12,952 bases of DNA from an uncultured Lachnospiraceae bacterium (GCA_910577445.1 CAJTMZ010000049.1:3404-16355), one strand, 5' to 3'; positions 1-7,004 are shown, numbered from the stretch's first letter. The notes: generated by a model from the sequence alone, not told the origin. Numbers and translations: made by a program.

Positions 1-17
1 CAGCCAATGATAAAATA

Positions 18-67
18 AAGACCGCCGCGTCCGGGATATTAAATACGGATTCGGCGGTCTTGTTTTT
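18..67 (+). terminator. Rho-independent terminator of a gene left of the window
   Basis: A perfect 10-bp stem (AAGACCGCCG at 18-27 with CGGCGGTCTT at 52-61) has a second inner stem (TCCG 30-33 with CGGA 46-49), and is followed by TGTTTTT. The left side is A/T-rich (TAAAATAAAG), so it could also stop leftward transcription. It must serve a gene outside the window, because the next gene starts downstream. Confidence 0.85.
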
Positions 68-88
68 AGAGAAATATTCTGATACAAT
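60..88 (+). promoter_or_regulatory. Promoter of the MATE gene (extended -10)
   Basis: TTGTTT at 60-65, a 17-bp spacer, then TACAAT at 83-88 with the extended -10 dinucleotide TG at 80-81 followed by one base. Expected transcript start is near 95, giving a leader of about 45 nt before the ATG at 141. The -35 box lies in the T-tract of the preceding terminator. Confidence 0.65.
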
Positions 89-140
89 TTTTATTTAAGA
101 AGTAGTGGTAAGTTTTATAAAGGAAAAAGAGGCGAAGCAA

Positions 141-1556
141 ATGGAAGGACAAAAAGCAGGAAAAAAGGAAAAGCAGAAAGTAAAGCAGGATATGGGAAGC
201 GGAAGTATTCCCAGGCTGATGCTGAATCTGGCCATTCCGGCAGTGGTGGCCCAGCTCATTAATATGCTGTACAACATTGTGGACAGAATTTATATAGGAC
301 ATATTCCCGACGCGGGGGCTTCCGCGCTCACCGGAGTGGGACTGTTTCTTCCTATATTAATGATGATTAACGCGTTTGCCATGCTGACCGGTTCCGGGGG
401 CGCGCCCAGGGCGGCAATTGCCATGGGAAAAAATGACAGGGAAAATGCGCGGAAAATACTGGGAAACTGTTTTGCGGTACTGATGGTATTCGCCGTTGTA
501 CTGACGATTGTATTTTACGCTTTCGCCCCACAGCTTTTACGGCTTTTCGGTGCGAGCGACGTGACATTGCCCTATGCGCTGTCTTATGCCCGAATTTATA
601 TTCTGGGAACGGTTTTTGTAATGATTGTAATGGGAATGAATCCCTTTATTACAACCCAGGGATTTGCAAAAATCAGTATGATAACAACGGTAGTCGGCGC
701 GGTATGTAACATTGTGCTTGACCCGATTCTGATTTTCGGCTTTGGCATGGGCGTAAGGGGAGCGGCAATTGCCACAGTGTTCAGCCAGGCAGTCAGCGCC
801 GTATGGGTGCTTTGGTTTTTGCGCAGTCCCAAAACCATATTGAAACTGACTGTGGCGGACATGAAGTTAGAACCGGCAGTGATTATGCCCTGCCTTGGAC
901 TTGGAATTTCCACATTTGTAATGCTCAGTACGGAAAGCATACTGAATATCAGCTTTAACAGCAGCTTATCCAGGTTTGGAGGGGATGTGGCGGTGGGAGC
1001 CATGACGATTATTTCTTCCTGCAGCCAGTTGGTGATGCTTCCGATTCAGGGAATCTGCCAGGGCGGACAGCCTATAATGAGTTATAATTTCGGCGCTGGA
1101 AAGAAAGAGCGGGTAAAACAGGCGTTCCGCTGCCAGTTTATTGCCTGTACGGCTTTTGCTTCGGCATTGTGGCTTTTAATGATGATATTTCCACAGGTTT
1201 TTGCCGGCATTTTCAGCAGCGACGCCGCTCTTATAGATTATACGGTGTGGGCGATGAGAATTTATATGGCCGGTATTTTTTCCACAGGCGTTCAGATTGC
1301 CTGTCAGCAGACCTTTATGGCCTTAGGGCAGGCCAAAATCAGTCTGCTTATGGCATGTCTGAGAAAACTGGTCCTTCTAATTCCTCTCATTTTTATTCTG
1401 CCCTTTGTTTTTTCAAACAAAGTGTTCGGCGTATTCGTGGCGGAGCCTGTCAGCGATATCATAGCAGCAAGCGTGACTGCCACCATGCTGTTTACACGTT
1501 TGAATAAAATTCTGGATAAAGGAGCCGCAGGCCAAAAGAAAGCGGCCGCCAAATAA
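141..1556 (+). CDS. MATE family multidrug/cation efflux transporter
   Basis: This is a membrane exporter of the MATE family, which couples Na+ or H+ entry to export of drugs or organic cations. The 471-residue product is of usual length and has about twelve hydrophobic segments in two related halves. Family features are NMLYNIVDRIYIG at residues 41-53, the GSGGAPR stretch at 84-90, and in the second half PIQGICQGGQP...YNFGAGKKERV at about 301-325. The N-terminus is a short Lys-rich cytoplasmic tail. An in-frame GTG at 105 would add 12 residues, but the ATG at 141 has AAGAGG 8 nt upstream and is preferred. It has its own promoter and terminates face to face with the macrodomain gene. The substrate cannot be told from sequence. 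Confidence 0.93.
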   Translation: MEGQKAGKKEKQKVKQDMGSGSIPRLMLNLAIPAVVAQLINMLYNIVDRIYIGHIPDAGASALTGVGLFLPILMMINAFAMLTGSGGAPRAAIAMGKNDRENARKILGNCFAVLMVFAVVLTIVFYAFAPQLLRLFGASDVTLPYALSYARIYILGTVFVMIVMGMNPFITTQGFAKISMITTVVGAVCNIVLDPILIFGFGMGVRGAAIATVFSQAVSAVWVLWFLRSPKTILKLTVADMKLEPAVIMPCLGLGISTFVMLSTESILNISFNSSLSRFGGDVAVGAMTIISSCSQLVMLPIQGICQGGQPIMSYNFGAGKKERVKQAFRCQFIACTAFASALWLLMMIFPQVFAGIFSSDAALIDYTVWAMRIYMAGIFSTGVQIACQQTFMALGQAKISLLMACLRKLVLLIPLIFILPFVFSNKVFGVFVAEPVSDIIAASVTATMLFTRLNKILDKGAAGQKKAAAK

Positions 1557-1563
1557 AGTATCT

Positions 1564-1578
1564 GGCGGCACGCCTTTT
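1564..1578 (+). terminator. Weak hairpin between convergent genes
   Basis: GGCG, a 3-nt loop and CGCC are followed by TTTT in the 25-bp gap after the MATE stop. The 4-bp stem is marginal for a terminator, but it is the only structure in the gap. Confidence 0.3.
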
Positions 1579-1581
1579 AGA

Positions 1582-2403
1582 CTATCCGATTATATTACAA
1601 TAAATTTCTCTGTCACTGTCTTTAAATACATTGAAAATGATTCGTTCAAAAGAATCATTGTGGGTATCCAGAAAGTCAGTGACAGTTTCAAGCGCTATTT
1701 TGGCGGCCTCGTCGTTGGGAAAATGAAATTCTCCTGTGGAAATGCAGCAGAAAGCAACGGACGGAATCTCATTTTCCAGACAGCATTGAAGGACGCTTTT
1801 GTAACAATTCCTCAAATCCTGCCGAAGAGAGTCATTGAGGTTTCCGTACACAATGGGGCCGACGGTGTGAATGACATATTTGCAGGGAAGATTGTATGCT
1901 TTTGTCAAAGTGGCGGTTCCGACAGGTTCTTCATATTCCCTGCCGTAGCGCATACGCCGGTTTTTCATAATATGGCTGCATTCTTCCCGGAGCTGTATCC
2001 CGGCGGCGCTGTGGATGGCATTGTCAATACATCTGTGGCATGGCACGAAACAGCCCAGCATTTGGGAATTGGCGGCATTTACGATTGCGCCGACCTTTAG
2101 CCGCGTGATATCTCCCTGCCAGAGTGAGAGCCTTTCCGCATGCGGAAAGAGGCTGTTATACTGTGCTTTCAGACTGGGAATATCCGAAAGAGTTACCGTG
2201 CCTTTTGCCGCAAGCTCGTTTTGAAGATAAGTATCCTGACAGCGCAGGAGGTCTTCCGGGACGGTTTTCGGCATACGGACATTCATAAGGGAGCGAATCA
2301 TATTTTTCTTCTGTGTCAGGCTGCAGCCGTTTGTCTCAAGCGCCTGACAGTCAGAAGAATCTTTTTTTAACATATCCAGTAAAATGTCTACGGTATCATT
2401 CAT
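1582..2403 (-). CDS. Zinc-type macrodomain protein-ADP-ribose hydrolase
   Basis: This protein is predicted to remove ADP-ribose from modified proteins in the cytoplasm. It has 273 residues: an N-terminal helical part (about 1-90) and a macrodomain (about 91-273), the layout of the bacterial zinc-dependent macrodomain family. Ligand-loop motifs are GDIT at 97-100, IVNAANS at 107-113 and STGEFHFP at 222-229. The zinc signature GCxxPxHxCID is present at 117-127, with C118, H123 and C125 as likely ligands. The start ATG has GGAG 7 nt upstream. In several Firmicutes and Staphylococcus/Streptococcus this enzyme is encoded with a SirTM sirtuin, a GcvH-like carrier and a lipoate ligase. None of these is in the window; the upstream neighbour is an Rpn-family gene 56 bp away on the same strand, with no clear promoter between them. 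Family assignment is strong; its target is unknown. Confidence 0.9.
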   Translation of the reverse strand: MNDTVDILLDMLKKDSSDCQALETNGCSLTQKKNMIRSLMNVRMPKTVPEDLLRCQDTYLQNELAAKGTVTLSDIPSLKAQYNSLFPHAERLSLWQGDITRLKVGAIVNAANSQMLGCFVPCHRCIDNAIHSAAGIQLREECSHIMKNRRMRYGREYEEPVGTATLTKAYNLPCKYVIHTVGPIVYGNLNDSLRQDLRNCYKSVLQCCLENEIPSVAFCCISTGEFHFPNDEAAKIALETVTDFLDTHNDSFERIIFNVFKDSDREIYCNIIG

Positions 2404-2433
2404 AATCTTTCTCCATGGTCGGGTAAGAAGAGC

Positions 2434-2458
2434 CGCCTTGTCCTGAGGCAGAAAGGCG
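2434..2458 (-). other. Hairpin between the Rpn and macrodomain genes
   Basis: CGCCTT and AAGGCG arms (6 bp), with an inner CTG/CAG pair, lie right after the Rpn stop codon. The following bases on the minus strand are only moderately T-rich. It could be a weak attenuator or a 3'-end stabiliser inside a two-gene transcript. No convincing promoter for the macrodomain gene was seen in this 56-bp gap. Confidence 0.3.
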
Positions 2459-2459
2459 T

Positions 2460-3371
2460 TTAGGCTTTTGAAAGGAACTCCTTTGCGGATTCATATTCAG
2501 AAAGGCTGATGCCGATTTCCTTACAGGCCCTGGCAGGGTCAATTGACTGCGCCGACATAAATGATTCCACCAGCCGGACAAGCATCTTGTAAGAGCCGGC
2601 CGCTTCACCGTCCTCATACAGCACTTTTTTTACATATTCCTCGTTATACTCGTAAATCGACATGGCAATCACCTCGCTTTTCTGCTCCAGAAAAAATTGC
2701 TTTAATATATTTTGGGATATACATTCATTGACAGCTTCCTCCGCAGCGATGGATAAATCCATACATTCCAGATTGCGTCTCACGGCGGCGACAAAGTAGG
2801 CATAGCCGTAAAGCGACTTGCATTTATCAAGGAGTTTCTTATTATATCCAAAATTAATATTTAGTGTTCTGACAGTAACCTCTATACATCCATGGCTTTC
2901 ACTGTCACAATTACCGGCCCTCTCAAAAGAATCTGAAAGCATTTGGGTAAATTCTTCTTCCTTCCGCTCGGTTCCGTTGTAGAAGACTATGTAATAAGGC
3001 GTCGGAATTTTAATTTGGCGGCTGACGCTCAAGTCGGTATCCTTTAGCTGCTTTTTGTATAAATCGGCAAAGTACAGCAATCCGCGCAGCGGCATGTTGG
3101 GACAGTACGTTGACTGATGCTCATACAGACTCATGCTGTAGTCTATGATGAAGGACACGTCGTTTTTCATTTTGATAAAAACAGCGTTTTCCAGGGTGTT
3201 GACGGATAAATCGGCCGTATCTGTATAATGGGTGCCGTTTAATGCGTTATAAAGCTCAAGAAGCCTGCCTTTATCCTTGTAGAGCATACGGAATATTCTG
3301 TCTTTGTAATTCCGGTAAGGGGCTGTCCCTGTGAATTTATGCGGTTTTTTTACTTTTTTCTTTCTTTTCAA
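2460..3371 (-). CDS. Rpn-family (PD-(D/E)XK) recombination-promoting nuclease / putative transposase
   Basis: This belongs to the large family once called 'putative transposase' and now grouped with RpnA-like PD-(D/E)XK nucleases, abundant in Lachnospiraceae. The family start YRNYKDRIFRMLYKDK is followed by NTLENAVFIKMKNDVSFIID and LYEHQST. The D of FIID and the E of EHQ (an ExQ motif) are the likely catalytic acids. The C-terminal third is helical. Start choice: a TTG at 3371 has GGGAG 8 nt upstream and gives a 303-residue protein beginning MKRKKKVKKPHK, which fits homologues as I remember them. An ATG at 3449 with AAAGG only 3 nt upstream would add 26 residues that do not look conserved. 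Cellular role is uncertain: DNA cleavage linked to recombination is known for RpnA, and defence-related roles are possible for relatives. Confidence 0.85.
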   Translation of the reverse strand: MKRKKKVKKPHKFTGTAPYRNYKDRIFRMLYKDKGRLLELYNALNGTHYTDTADLSVNTLENAVFIKMKNDVSFIIDYSMSLYEHQSTYCPNMPLRGLLYFADLYKKQLKDTDLSVSRQIKIPTPYYIVFYNGTERKEEEFTQMLSDSFERAGNCDSESHGCIEVTVRTLNINFGYNKKLLDKCKSLYGYAYFVAAVRRNLECMDLSIAAEEAVNECISQNILKQFFLEQKSEVIAMSIYEYNEEYVKKVLYEDGEAAGSYKMLVRLVESFMSAQSIDPARACKEIGISLSEYESAKEFLSKA

Positions 3372-3449
3372 ATTTGTTTCTCCCTTCTTTTTGCAGGGAG
3401 AGACAAGCTGGTGGTCTGGCGTCTGTAACCGATACGGTTTATCTTTCAT

Positions 3450-3649
3450 TTGCCTTTCTGCCTGTGAATTCCCTGCTTATTTACTTGGTAAATGGATTTT
3501 AAGCAAAGATTTCATGCGGTTTATTTTATGCCGGCAGTATATGATTTCAGGTAACCGTGATGTTTGCGGCATTTTTTACGCTAAACAGAAAAGTGAGCAT
3601 TCACATATAAAAGATATTAGACTTGTTAGACGCTTTTTCGGTAGAGCGG
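3450..3649. other. Intergenic region with a small palindrome
   Basis: This A/T-rich region lies between the LysR gene end and the Rpn gene start. It holds a palindrome ATTTAC-TTG-GTAAAT at 3479-3493 and an 8-bp palindrome TGCCGGCA at 3529-3536. On the minus strand TTGCTT is followed 17 bp later by TAAATA, overlapping the first palindrome, a poor promoter match for the Rpn gene. There is no strong terminator after the LysR stop and no credible small ORF. Confidence 0.35.
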
Positions 3650-4534
3650 TTATTTTTCAAATTTTGATTTCAGAATATCCGCAAATTCTTCTACATAATA
3701 GCCGGAGTTATCCTTTTTCCAGAAAGCGCAGTAATTCCGGGTAATCTGTTCTCCGTTCTGAAAAAGCGGTATTCTTGTGATGGAGGTGCCGAAGTTCATT
3801 ATCTGCCCGTTTCCCTCGATAGGCAGAAAGCCTTTTCCGCCGATTACCAGAAGCCGGGCGGCCTCCAGATTTTCCGCAAAAATAAATTCTCCCTGAAAAC
3901 CCACCGCGTTATGATAATATTCCCGCTCCGTTTCCTGCTGTGAGGGGGAGGTTACCAGTATACACGGGATGTTTTTCAGTTCCTGTGGCGTGATTTTAGA
4001 AAGAGCCGCAAGGGGGCTTGCGGAAGAAATTTCAATGCTGCTGTGGGTGGTTTCCAGTATCAGATTGACATAAGCGTCAAAGAACTTTCGCCGCTGGTCG
4101 TTAAAGGCAATGTCTATCTGACCGGATGTCAAAAGATGATAGAGCTCTTCGTGGTTGCCGTGCTCAATCTGCACGGTGACCTCGGGATATTTCCGGGCAA
4201 ATTCTTCCAGAGCCTGATGAAATTCGCCGCCGTTGTAGCTGCGCAGATAGCCAACGCGCAATACCGCCTCGTCATCACGGGCTATTTTTGCGGTTTCACG
4301 GCAGAGATGTTCGTAGTCCGCAACCAGAATAAGGCTTTTTTGGTAAAAATACTCTCCGGCGGGAGTGAGCGAAAATTTGCGGTTCTTCCGCTCTAACAAC
4401 TGCAAACCAAGTTCTCTTTCCAATGCCTGAAGCTGCTGGGAAATGGCGGACTGGGAGATGTGACATTCCTCGGCAGCTTCAGAAAAGCTGTTATTACGGA
4501 CAATCGATTGAAAATATTTCATCTGTCGAATCAT
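3650..4534 (-). CDS. LysR-family transcriptional regulator (first)
   Basis: This is a 294-residue DNA-binding regulator of usual LysR length. The winged helix-turn-helix is at about 1-62, with FSEAAEECHISQSAISQQL, then LERELGLQLLER and LTPAG. A linker helix and a periplasmic-binding-protein-like effector domain follow from about 90 (LRVGYL) to the end. The start ATG has AAAGGGG 6 nt upstream. The gene lies 89 bp downstream of the CMD-family gene on the same strand and has its own strong promoter, so it probably controls the AKR-CMD genes and perhaps itself. The effector is not predictable; family assignment is firm. Confidence 0.93.
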   Translation of the reverse strand: MIRQMKYFQSIVRNNSFSEAAEECHISQSAISQQLQALERELGLQLLERKNRKFSLTPAGEYFYQKSLILVADYEHLCRETAKIARDDEAVLRVGYLRSYNGGEFHQALEEFARKYPEVTVQIEHGNHEELYHLLTSGQIDIAFNDQRRKFFDAYVNLILETTHSSIEISSASPLAALSKITPQELKNIPCILVTSPSQQETEREYYHNAVGFQGEFIFAENLEAARLLVIGGKGFLPIEGNGQIMNFGTSITRIPLFQNGEQITRNYCAFWKKDNSGYYVEEFADILKSKFEK

Positions 4535-4538
4535 TGCG

Positions 4539-4592
4539 GGCCCCTTTCGTAAAAGTTTTTCTTATCTGAATTATAGCATTTGAAAAGGGGCC
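4539..4592 (-). promoter_or_regulatory. Inverted repeat covering the first LysR gene's ribosome site
   Basis: GGCCCCTTT at 4539-4547 and AAAGGGGCC at 4584-4592 form a perfect 9-bp inverted repeat 36 bp apart. On the minus strand the downstream arm is the Shine-Dalgarno AAAGGGG of the LysR gene, and the upstream arm lies between its -35 and -10 boxes. A transcript from the local promoter would lack the upstream arm, while one reading through from the CMD gene would contain both. Confidence 0.55.
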
Positions 4593-4598
4593 GTTCAA
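4570..4598 (-). promoter_or_regulatory. Promoter of the first LysR gene
   Basis: On the minus strand TTGAAC (4593-4598) is followed by a 17-bp spacer and a consensus TATAAT (4570-4575). The transcript would start near 4563, about 30 nt before the ATG. This is among the best promoter matches in the window. Confidence 0.75.
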
Positions 4599-4623
4599 TA
4601 GATTCCACGATACATAGTGCAAA

Positions 4624-4956
4624 TCAGTTTTCGGAAAGCTCTTCGTATACTTCCTGAATCATGGGGAAGGTGCTCCAGGCCTTTGGCCATCCGCAGTAAA
4701 AAGCGAGCTGTGTCACAATTTCGACCGCTTCCTCCTTTGTAATTCCATGCTCTTTTCCGAGTACAAGATGTGATTTAAGCTGCGGGTATAAACCGGCGGA
4801 AAATAAAGCAGCTATGGTAATCATGCTTCTGTCTCTCGCGGAAAGCTGCTCCTCCCTCGACCATACTTCCCCAAATAAAACGTCGTCGTTTAATTCTGCA
4901 AATTTAGGTGCCAGTGTTCCCAGCCGGTCTCTTCCGGCAGTCTGTTTTTTTGCCAT
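4624..4956 (-). CDS. Carboxymuconolactone decarboxylase (CMD) family protein
   Basis: This small all-helical protein (110 residues) is of the CMD/AhpD-like fold. The family pattern is clear: RDRSMITIAAL at 41-51, L-x-x-H at 60-63, GITKEEAVEI at 71-80, and QLAFYCGWPKA at 83-93. It lacks the CxxC pair of AhpD-type peroxidases; the only Cys is C88, so a thiol relay role is unlikely. Start choice: the first ATG (4962) lies only 2 nt after GGAG, whereas the second, at 4956, lies 7-8 nt after it and is preferred. The gene begins 24 bp after the stop of the aldo/keto reductase, so the two are very likely co-transcribed. In Clostridia such proteins often accompany LysR-controlled oxidoreductases; the exact reaction is not known. 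Confidence 0.88.
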   Translation of the reverse strand: MAKKQTAGRDRLGTLAPKFAELNDDVLFGEVWSREEQLSARDRSMITIAALFSAGLYPQLKSHLVLGKEHGITKEEAVEIVTQLAFYCGWPKAWSTFPMIQEVYEELSEN

Positions 4957-4980
4957 AATCATTCTCCTTTTTATTTAAAA

Positions 4981-5850
4981 TCAGTCATGTATTTTCCTTC
5001 CGGTGCACATTCTCACAAAATCCGGGTCAAAATGCTTGATGGCAGTTCCGGTATACCCCAAATCAAGGGAACTGATTTGTTTCATTTCCTCATCTGTGAG
5101 GGAAAAATCCCAGATAGCAAAGTTTTCTTCGATTCTCTCTTTGTGGACGGATTTGGGAATTACTACAACGCCACGCTGTACGTTCCATCTTAAAACAACC
5201 TGACCCACGGTTTTTTTATGGGCTGCGGCGATTTCCTTTACCATTTCATTTTCAAAAGGATTGTGGCGGCCGCCGCCAAGAGGCGCCCATGCCTCGGGAA
5301 CCACATTGTAGTACTCCATTGTTTTGAGAGCTTCCTCCTGGGCAAAATAGGGATGCAGTTCCACCTGATTGACCATAGGCTTTACCGATACCGTTTCACA
5401 GAAATTGGTAAGTACGAAAGGATAAAAGTTGGAAACGCCGATTGCACGAAGCTTTCCCTCTTTATGGGCGTCCTCCATTGCCCGCCAGGCGCTGAAATAA
5501 TCCTTCATGGCCTGATGAAGCAGATATAAATCCAGATATTCAAGTCCCATATTATTCAGGGAGGAATCGATTGCCGCTTTGGCCGTCTCGTAGTTTTCCA
5601 TATCCTGAACCCACATTTTGGAGGTGATGAACAGCTCTTCCCGGGTGCAGAGCCCCTCGGCAATTGCTTCCCGTACCGCTTCGCCCACCGCGTCCTCATT
5701 GGTGTAGGAAGCCGCCGTGTCTATCAGGCGGTAACCGGCCCGGATTGCGTTTAAAACGGATTGTCTGCATTCCTCTTTATCCCGCACCTGAAAAACGCCG
5801 AATCCCTCCATGGGCATTTTGATTCCGTTTGAAAGTGTTTTATATTCCAT
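4981..5850 (-). CDS. Aldo/keto reductase 1 (NADPH type)
   Basis: This is a cytosolic (alpha/beta)8-barrel oxidoreductase that reduces aldehydes or ketones. The 289-residue length is normal for the 2,5-diketo-gluconate-reductase-like group. The catalytic tetrad is complete: D44 (LIDTA), Y49, K78 (ITSKMW) and H112 (LLHQ). Further family motifs are GVSNF at 138-142, NQVELHP at 161-167 and the 2'-phosphate site IPKSVHKERI at 231-240 with K233 and R239, which points to NADPH. The start ATG has AGGAAGG 8 nt upstream, and a separate promoter is visible. It leads the AKR-CMD pair and follows a second, diverged reductase on the same strand, suggesting an old tandem duplication. The substrate is unknown. 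Confidence 0.93.
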   Translation of the reverse strand: MEYKTLSNGIKMPMEGFGVFQVRDKEECRQSVLNAIRAGYRLIDTAASYTNEDAVGEAVREAIAEGLCTREELFITSKMWVQDMENYETAKAAIDSSLNNMGLEYLDLYLLHQAMKDYFSAWRAMEDAHKEGKLRAIGVSNFYPFVLTNFCETVSVKPMVNQVELHPYFAQEEALKTMEYYNVVPEAWAPLGGGRHNPFENEMVKEIAAAHKKTVGQVVLRWNVQRGVVVIPKSVHKERIEENFAIWDFSLTDEEMKQISSLDLGYTGTAIKHFDPDFVRMCTGRKIHD

Positions 5851-5882
5851 AATATTTTCCTTCCTTTCTGTTGTTTTTTTAT

Positions 5883-5911
5883 ATTCTACATGGCAAAGAA
5901 TTTACAATCAA
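5883..5911 (-). promoter_or_regulatory. Probable promoter of aldo/keto reductase 1
   Basis: On the minus strand TTGATT (5906-5911), a 17-bp spacer and TAGAAT (5883-5888) lie 32 bp before the start codon. The 148-bp gap shows no strong terminator for the upstream reductase, so read-through is also possible. Confidence 0.5.
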
Positions 5912-5998
5912 TCTGATTTTTGGGTCTTTATGATAAGTTTTTCTGATTCATTTTTGATACTTCTAAAATTTGTTCTTTCATGGGAAAACCCCTGATTT

Positions 5999-6844
5999 TT
6001 ATTCCTGACTGTCAAGGTCGATTACCATATTGGCATAATTTTCAACCTGTTCTTCAGTTGCGTTATAATAACGTATGTTTTTGTTGATTTTGGCAATTTC
6101 AGCCATCTCGTCGTCAGTCAGTTCAAAGTCGAAAATGTCCGCGTTCGCTTTGATATGCTCCGGATTTGTGGAACCGGGAATAATCTGATTTCCCGTCTGA
6201 ACATGCCAGCGAAGGATAATCTGGGCATTGCTCTTACTATATTTTTGTGCCAATGAGGTAAATACAGGCTCGTTAATCAGCGTCTTGTCGCCGTGCCCCA
6301 AAGGATACCACGCCATCCCCCGGCAGCCGCAGTCCTTTAACATATCAATGGTTTTTGTATCCATAAAGTAGGGGTGGGCTTCCATCTGGATTACGTGGGG
6401 CTTGATTTCGCATTGGGAGAGCAGGCACTCCAGCTTTTTCCCGTGGAAATTGGAGATACCGATGGATTTTATTTTTCCCTCTCTGTAAGCGGCTTCCAGT
6501 TTTCGGTAGCCGGCCATAAAATCTCCGGCGGGCTGATGGATAAACATCAAATCAATATAATCAGTTCCTAAAAGCTCGAGGCTTTTTTCCACGGTTCCTT
6601 CCGTCAGATACTGGCTTGCCCAAATCTTGGTGGAAAGGAAAATGTCTTTGCGGGGAACACCGGATTCTTTCATGCCCCGGCCAACCGCGCGTTCATTCAT
6701 ATACGCCTGTGCCGTGTCAATCATGCGGTAACCGCAGGTTAAGGCGTCAAATACAGCCTTCTGTGCCTGTGCGGGGTTCATCATAAAAGTGCCGATGCCC
6801 ACTGAGGGCATGGAAATGCCATTGCTTAAAGTAAAGTTCATCAT
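5999..6844 (-). CDS. Aldo/keto reductase 2 (altered cofactor motif)
   Basis: This second aldo/keto reductase has 281 residues and the tetrad D43 (MIDTA), Y48, K73 (LSTKIW) and H103 (FIHQ). GISNF is at 129-133 and QMEAHPYF at 153-160. The nucleotide site reads IIPGSTNPEHI at 221-231: the usual Lys and Arg that hold the NADPH 2'-phosphate are replaced by G224 and H230, so NADH use or loose cofactor choice is inferred. An open frame continues upstream to 6967, but the start used here has a full AAGGAGG 8 nt upstream; the extra upstream residues would cover the promoter. A second ATG follows at once. It is transcribed away from a LysR gene across a gap with a LysR-type site, so induction by that regulator is likely. 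Confidence 0.92.
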   Translation of the reverse strand: MMNFTLSNGISMPSVGIGTFMMNPAQAQKAVFDALTCGYRMIDTAQAYMNERAVGRGMKESGVPRKDIFLSTKIWASQYLTEGTVEKSLELLGTDYIDLMFIHQPAGDFMAGYRKLEAAYREGKIKSIGISNFHGKKLECLLSQCEIKPHVIQMEAHPYFMDTKTIDMLKDCGCRGMAWYPLGHGDKTLINEPVFTSLAQKYSKSNAQIILRWHVQTGNQIIPGSTNPEHIKANADIFDFELTDDEMAEIAKINKNIRYYNATEEQVENYANMVIDLDSQE

Positions 6845-6901
6845 TGGAAAATCCTCCTTTTTTTCTTTCATTTGCGTTCCGTCCGCAATCTTGTTAATAG
6901 T

Positions 6902-6932
6902 ATTATAAGCAATGACATATGAAAAAGTACAA
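6902..6932 (-). promoter_or_regulatory. Promoter of aldo/keto reductase 2
   Basis: On the minus strand there is a consensus TATAAT (6902-6907), with TTGTAC (6927-6932) 19 bp upstream. The long spacer suggests a promoter weak on its own that needs an activator, as expected for LysR control. Confidence 0.55.
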
Positions 6933-6934
6933 TA

Positions 6935-6969
6935 GCAATCCTGCAATCCACATTGCATAAAATGCAATC
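6935..6969. promoter_or_regulatory. Candidate LysR operator with GCAATC repeats
   Basis: A perfect 17-bp palindrome ATTGCAT-AAA-ATGCAAT (6952-6968) contains a T-N11-A LysR box (6954-6966). Next to it, toward the reductase promoter, are two GCAATC copies 8 bp apart (6935-6940 and 6943-6948). More GCAAT half sites occur at 6885 and 6909. The block lies just upstream of both divergent promoters, the classical place for LysR recognition and activation sites. Confidence 0.6.
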
Positions 6970-6975
6970 TGAATG

Positions 6976-7004
6976 TTTACCGGCAGTCATTTATATGTTA
7001 GGAT
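6976..7004 (+). promoter_or_regulatory. Possible promoter of the second LysR gene
   Basis: TTTACC (6976-6981), 17-bp spacer, TAGGAT (6999-7004), next to the LysR-type palindrome. Each box matches consensus at four of six bases, so this is a modest call; negative autoregulation from the adjacent site would be typical. Confidence 0.4.

Noticed and set aside
105..140. GTG start adding 12 residues to the MATE protein
   Set aside because: No good ribosome site before it; the ATG at 141 has AAGAGG at 8 nt.
1660..2100. 146-codon plus-strand open frame inside the macrodomain gene
   Set aside because: It is opposite a clear family member with motifs, and has no family features of its own.
5913..6000. 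Direct repeats of CTGATTTTT between the two reductase genes
   Set aside because: Short and in A/T-rich DNA, so chance is likely; no palindrome accompanies them.
5970..6001. GGGAAAACCC hairpin followed by T-rich bases as a terminator
   Set aside because: Only a 3-bp stem, and the T-rich side is on the strand with no gene reading into it.
6845..6967. 41-residue N-terminal extension of aldo/keto reductase 2
   Set aside because: It would run through the consensus TATAAT and the LysR-type palindrome, and the AAGGAGG lies just before the internal ATG.
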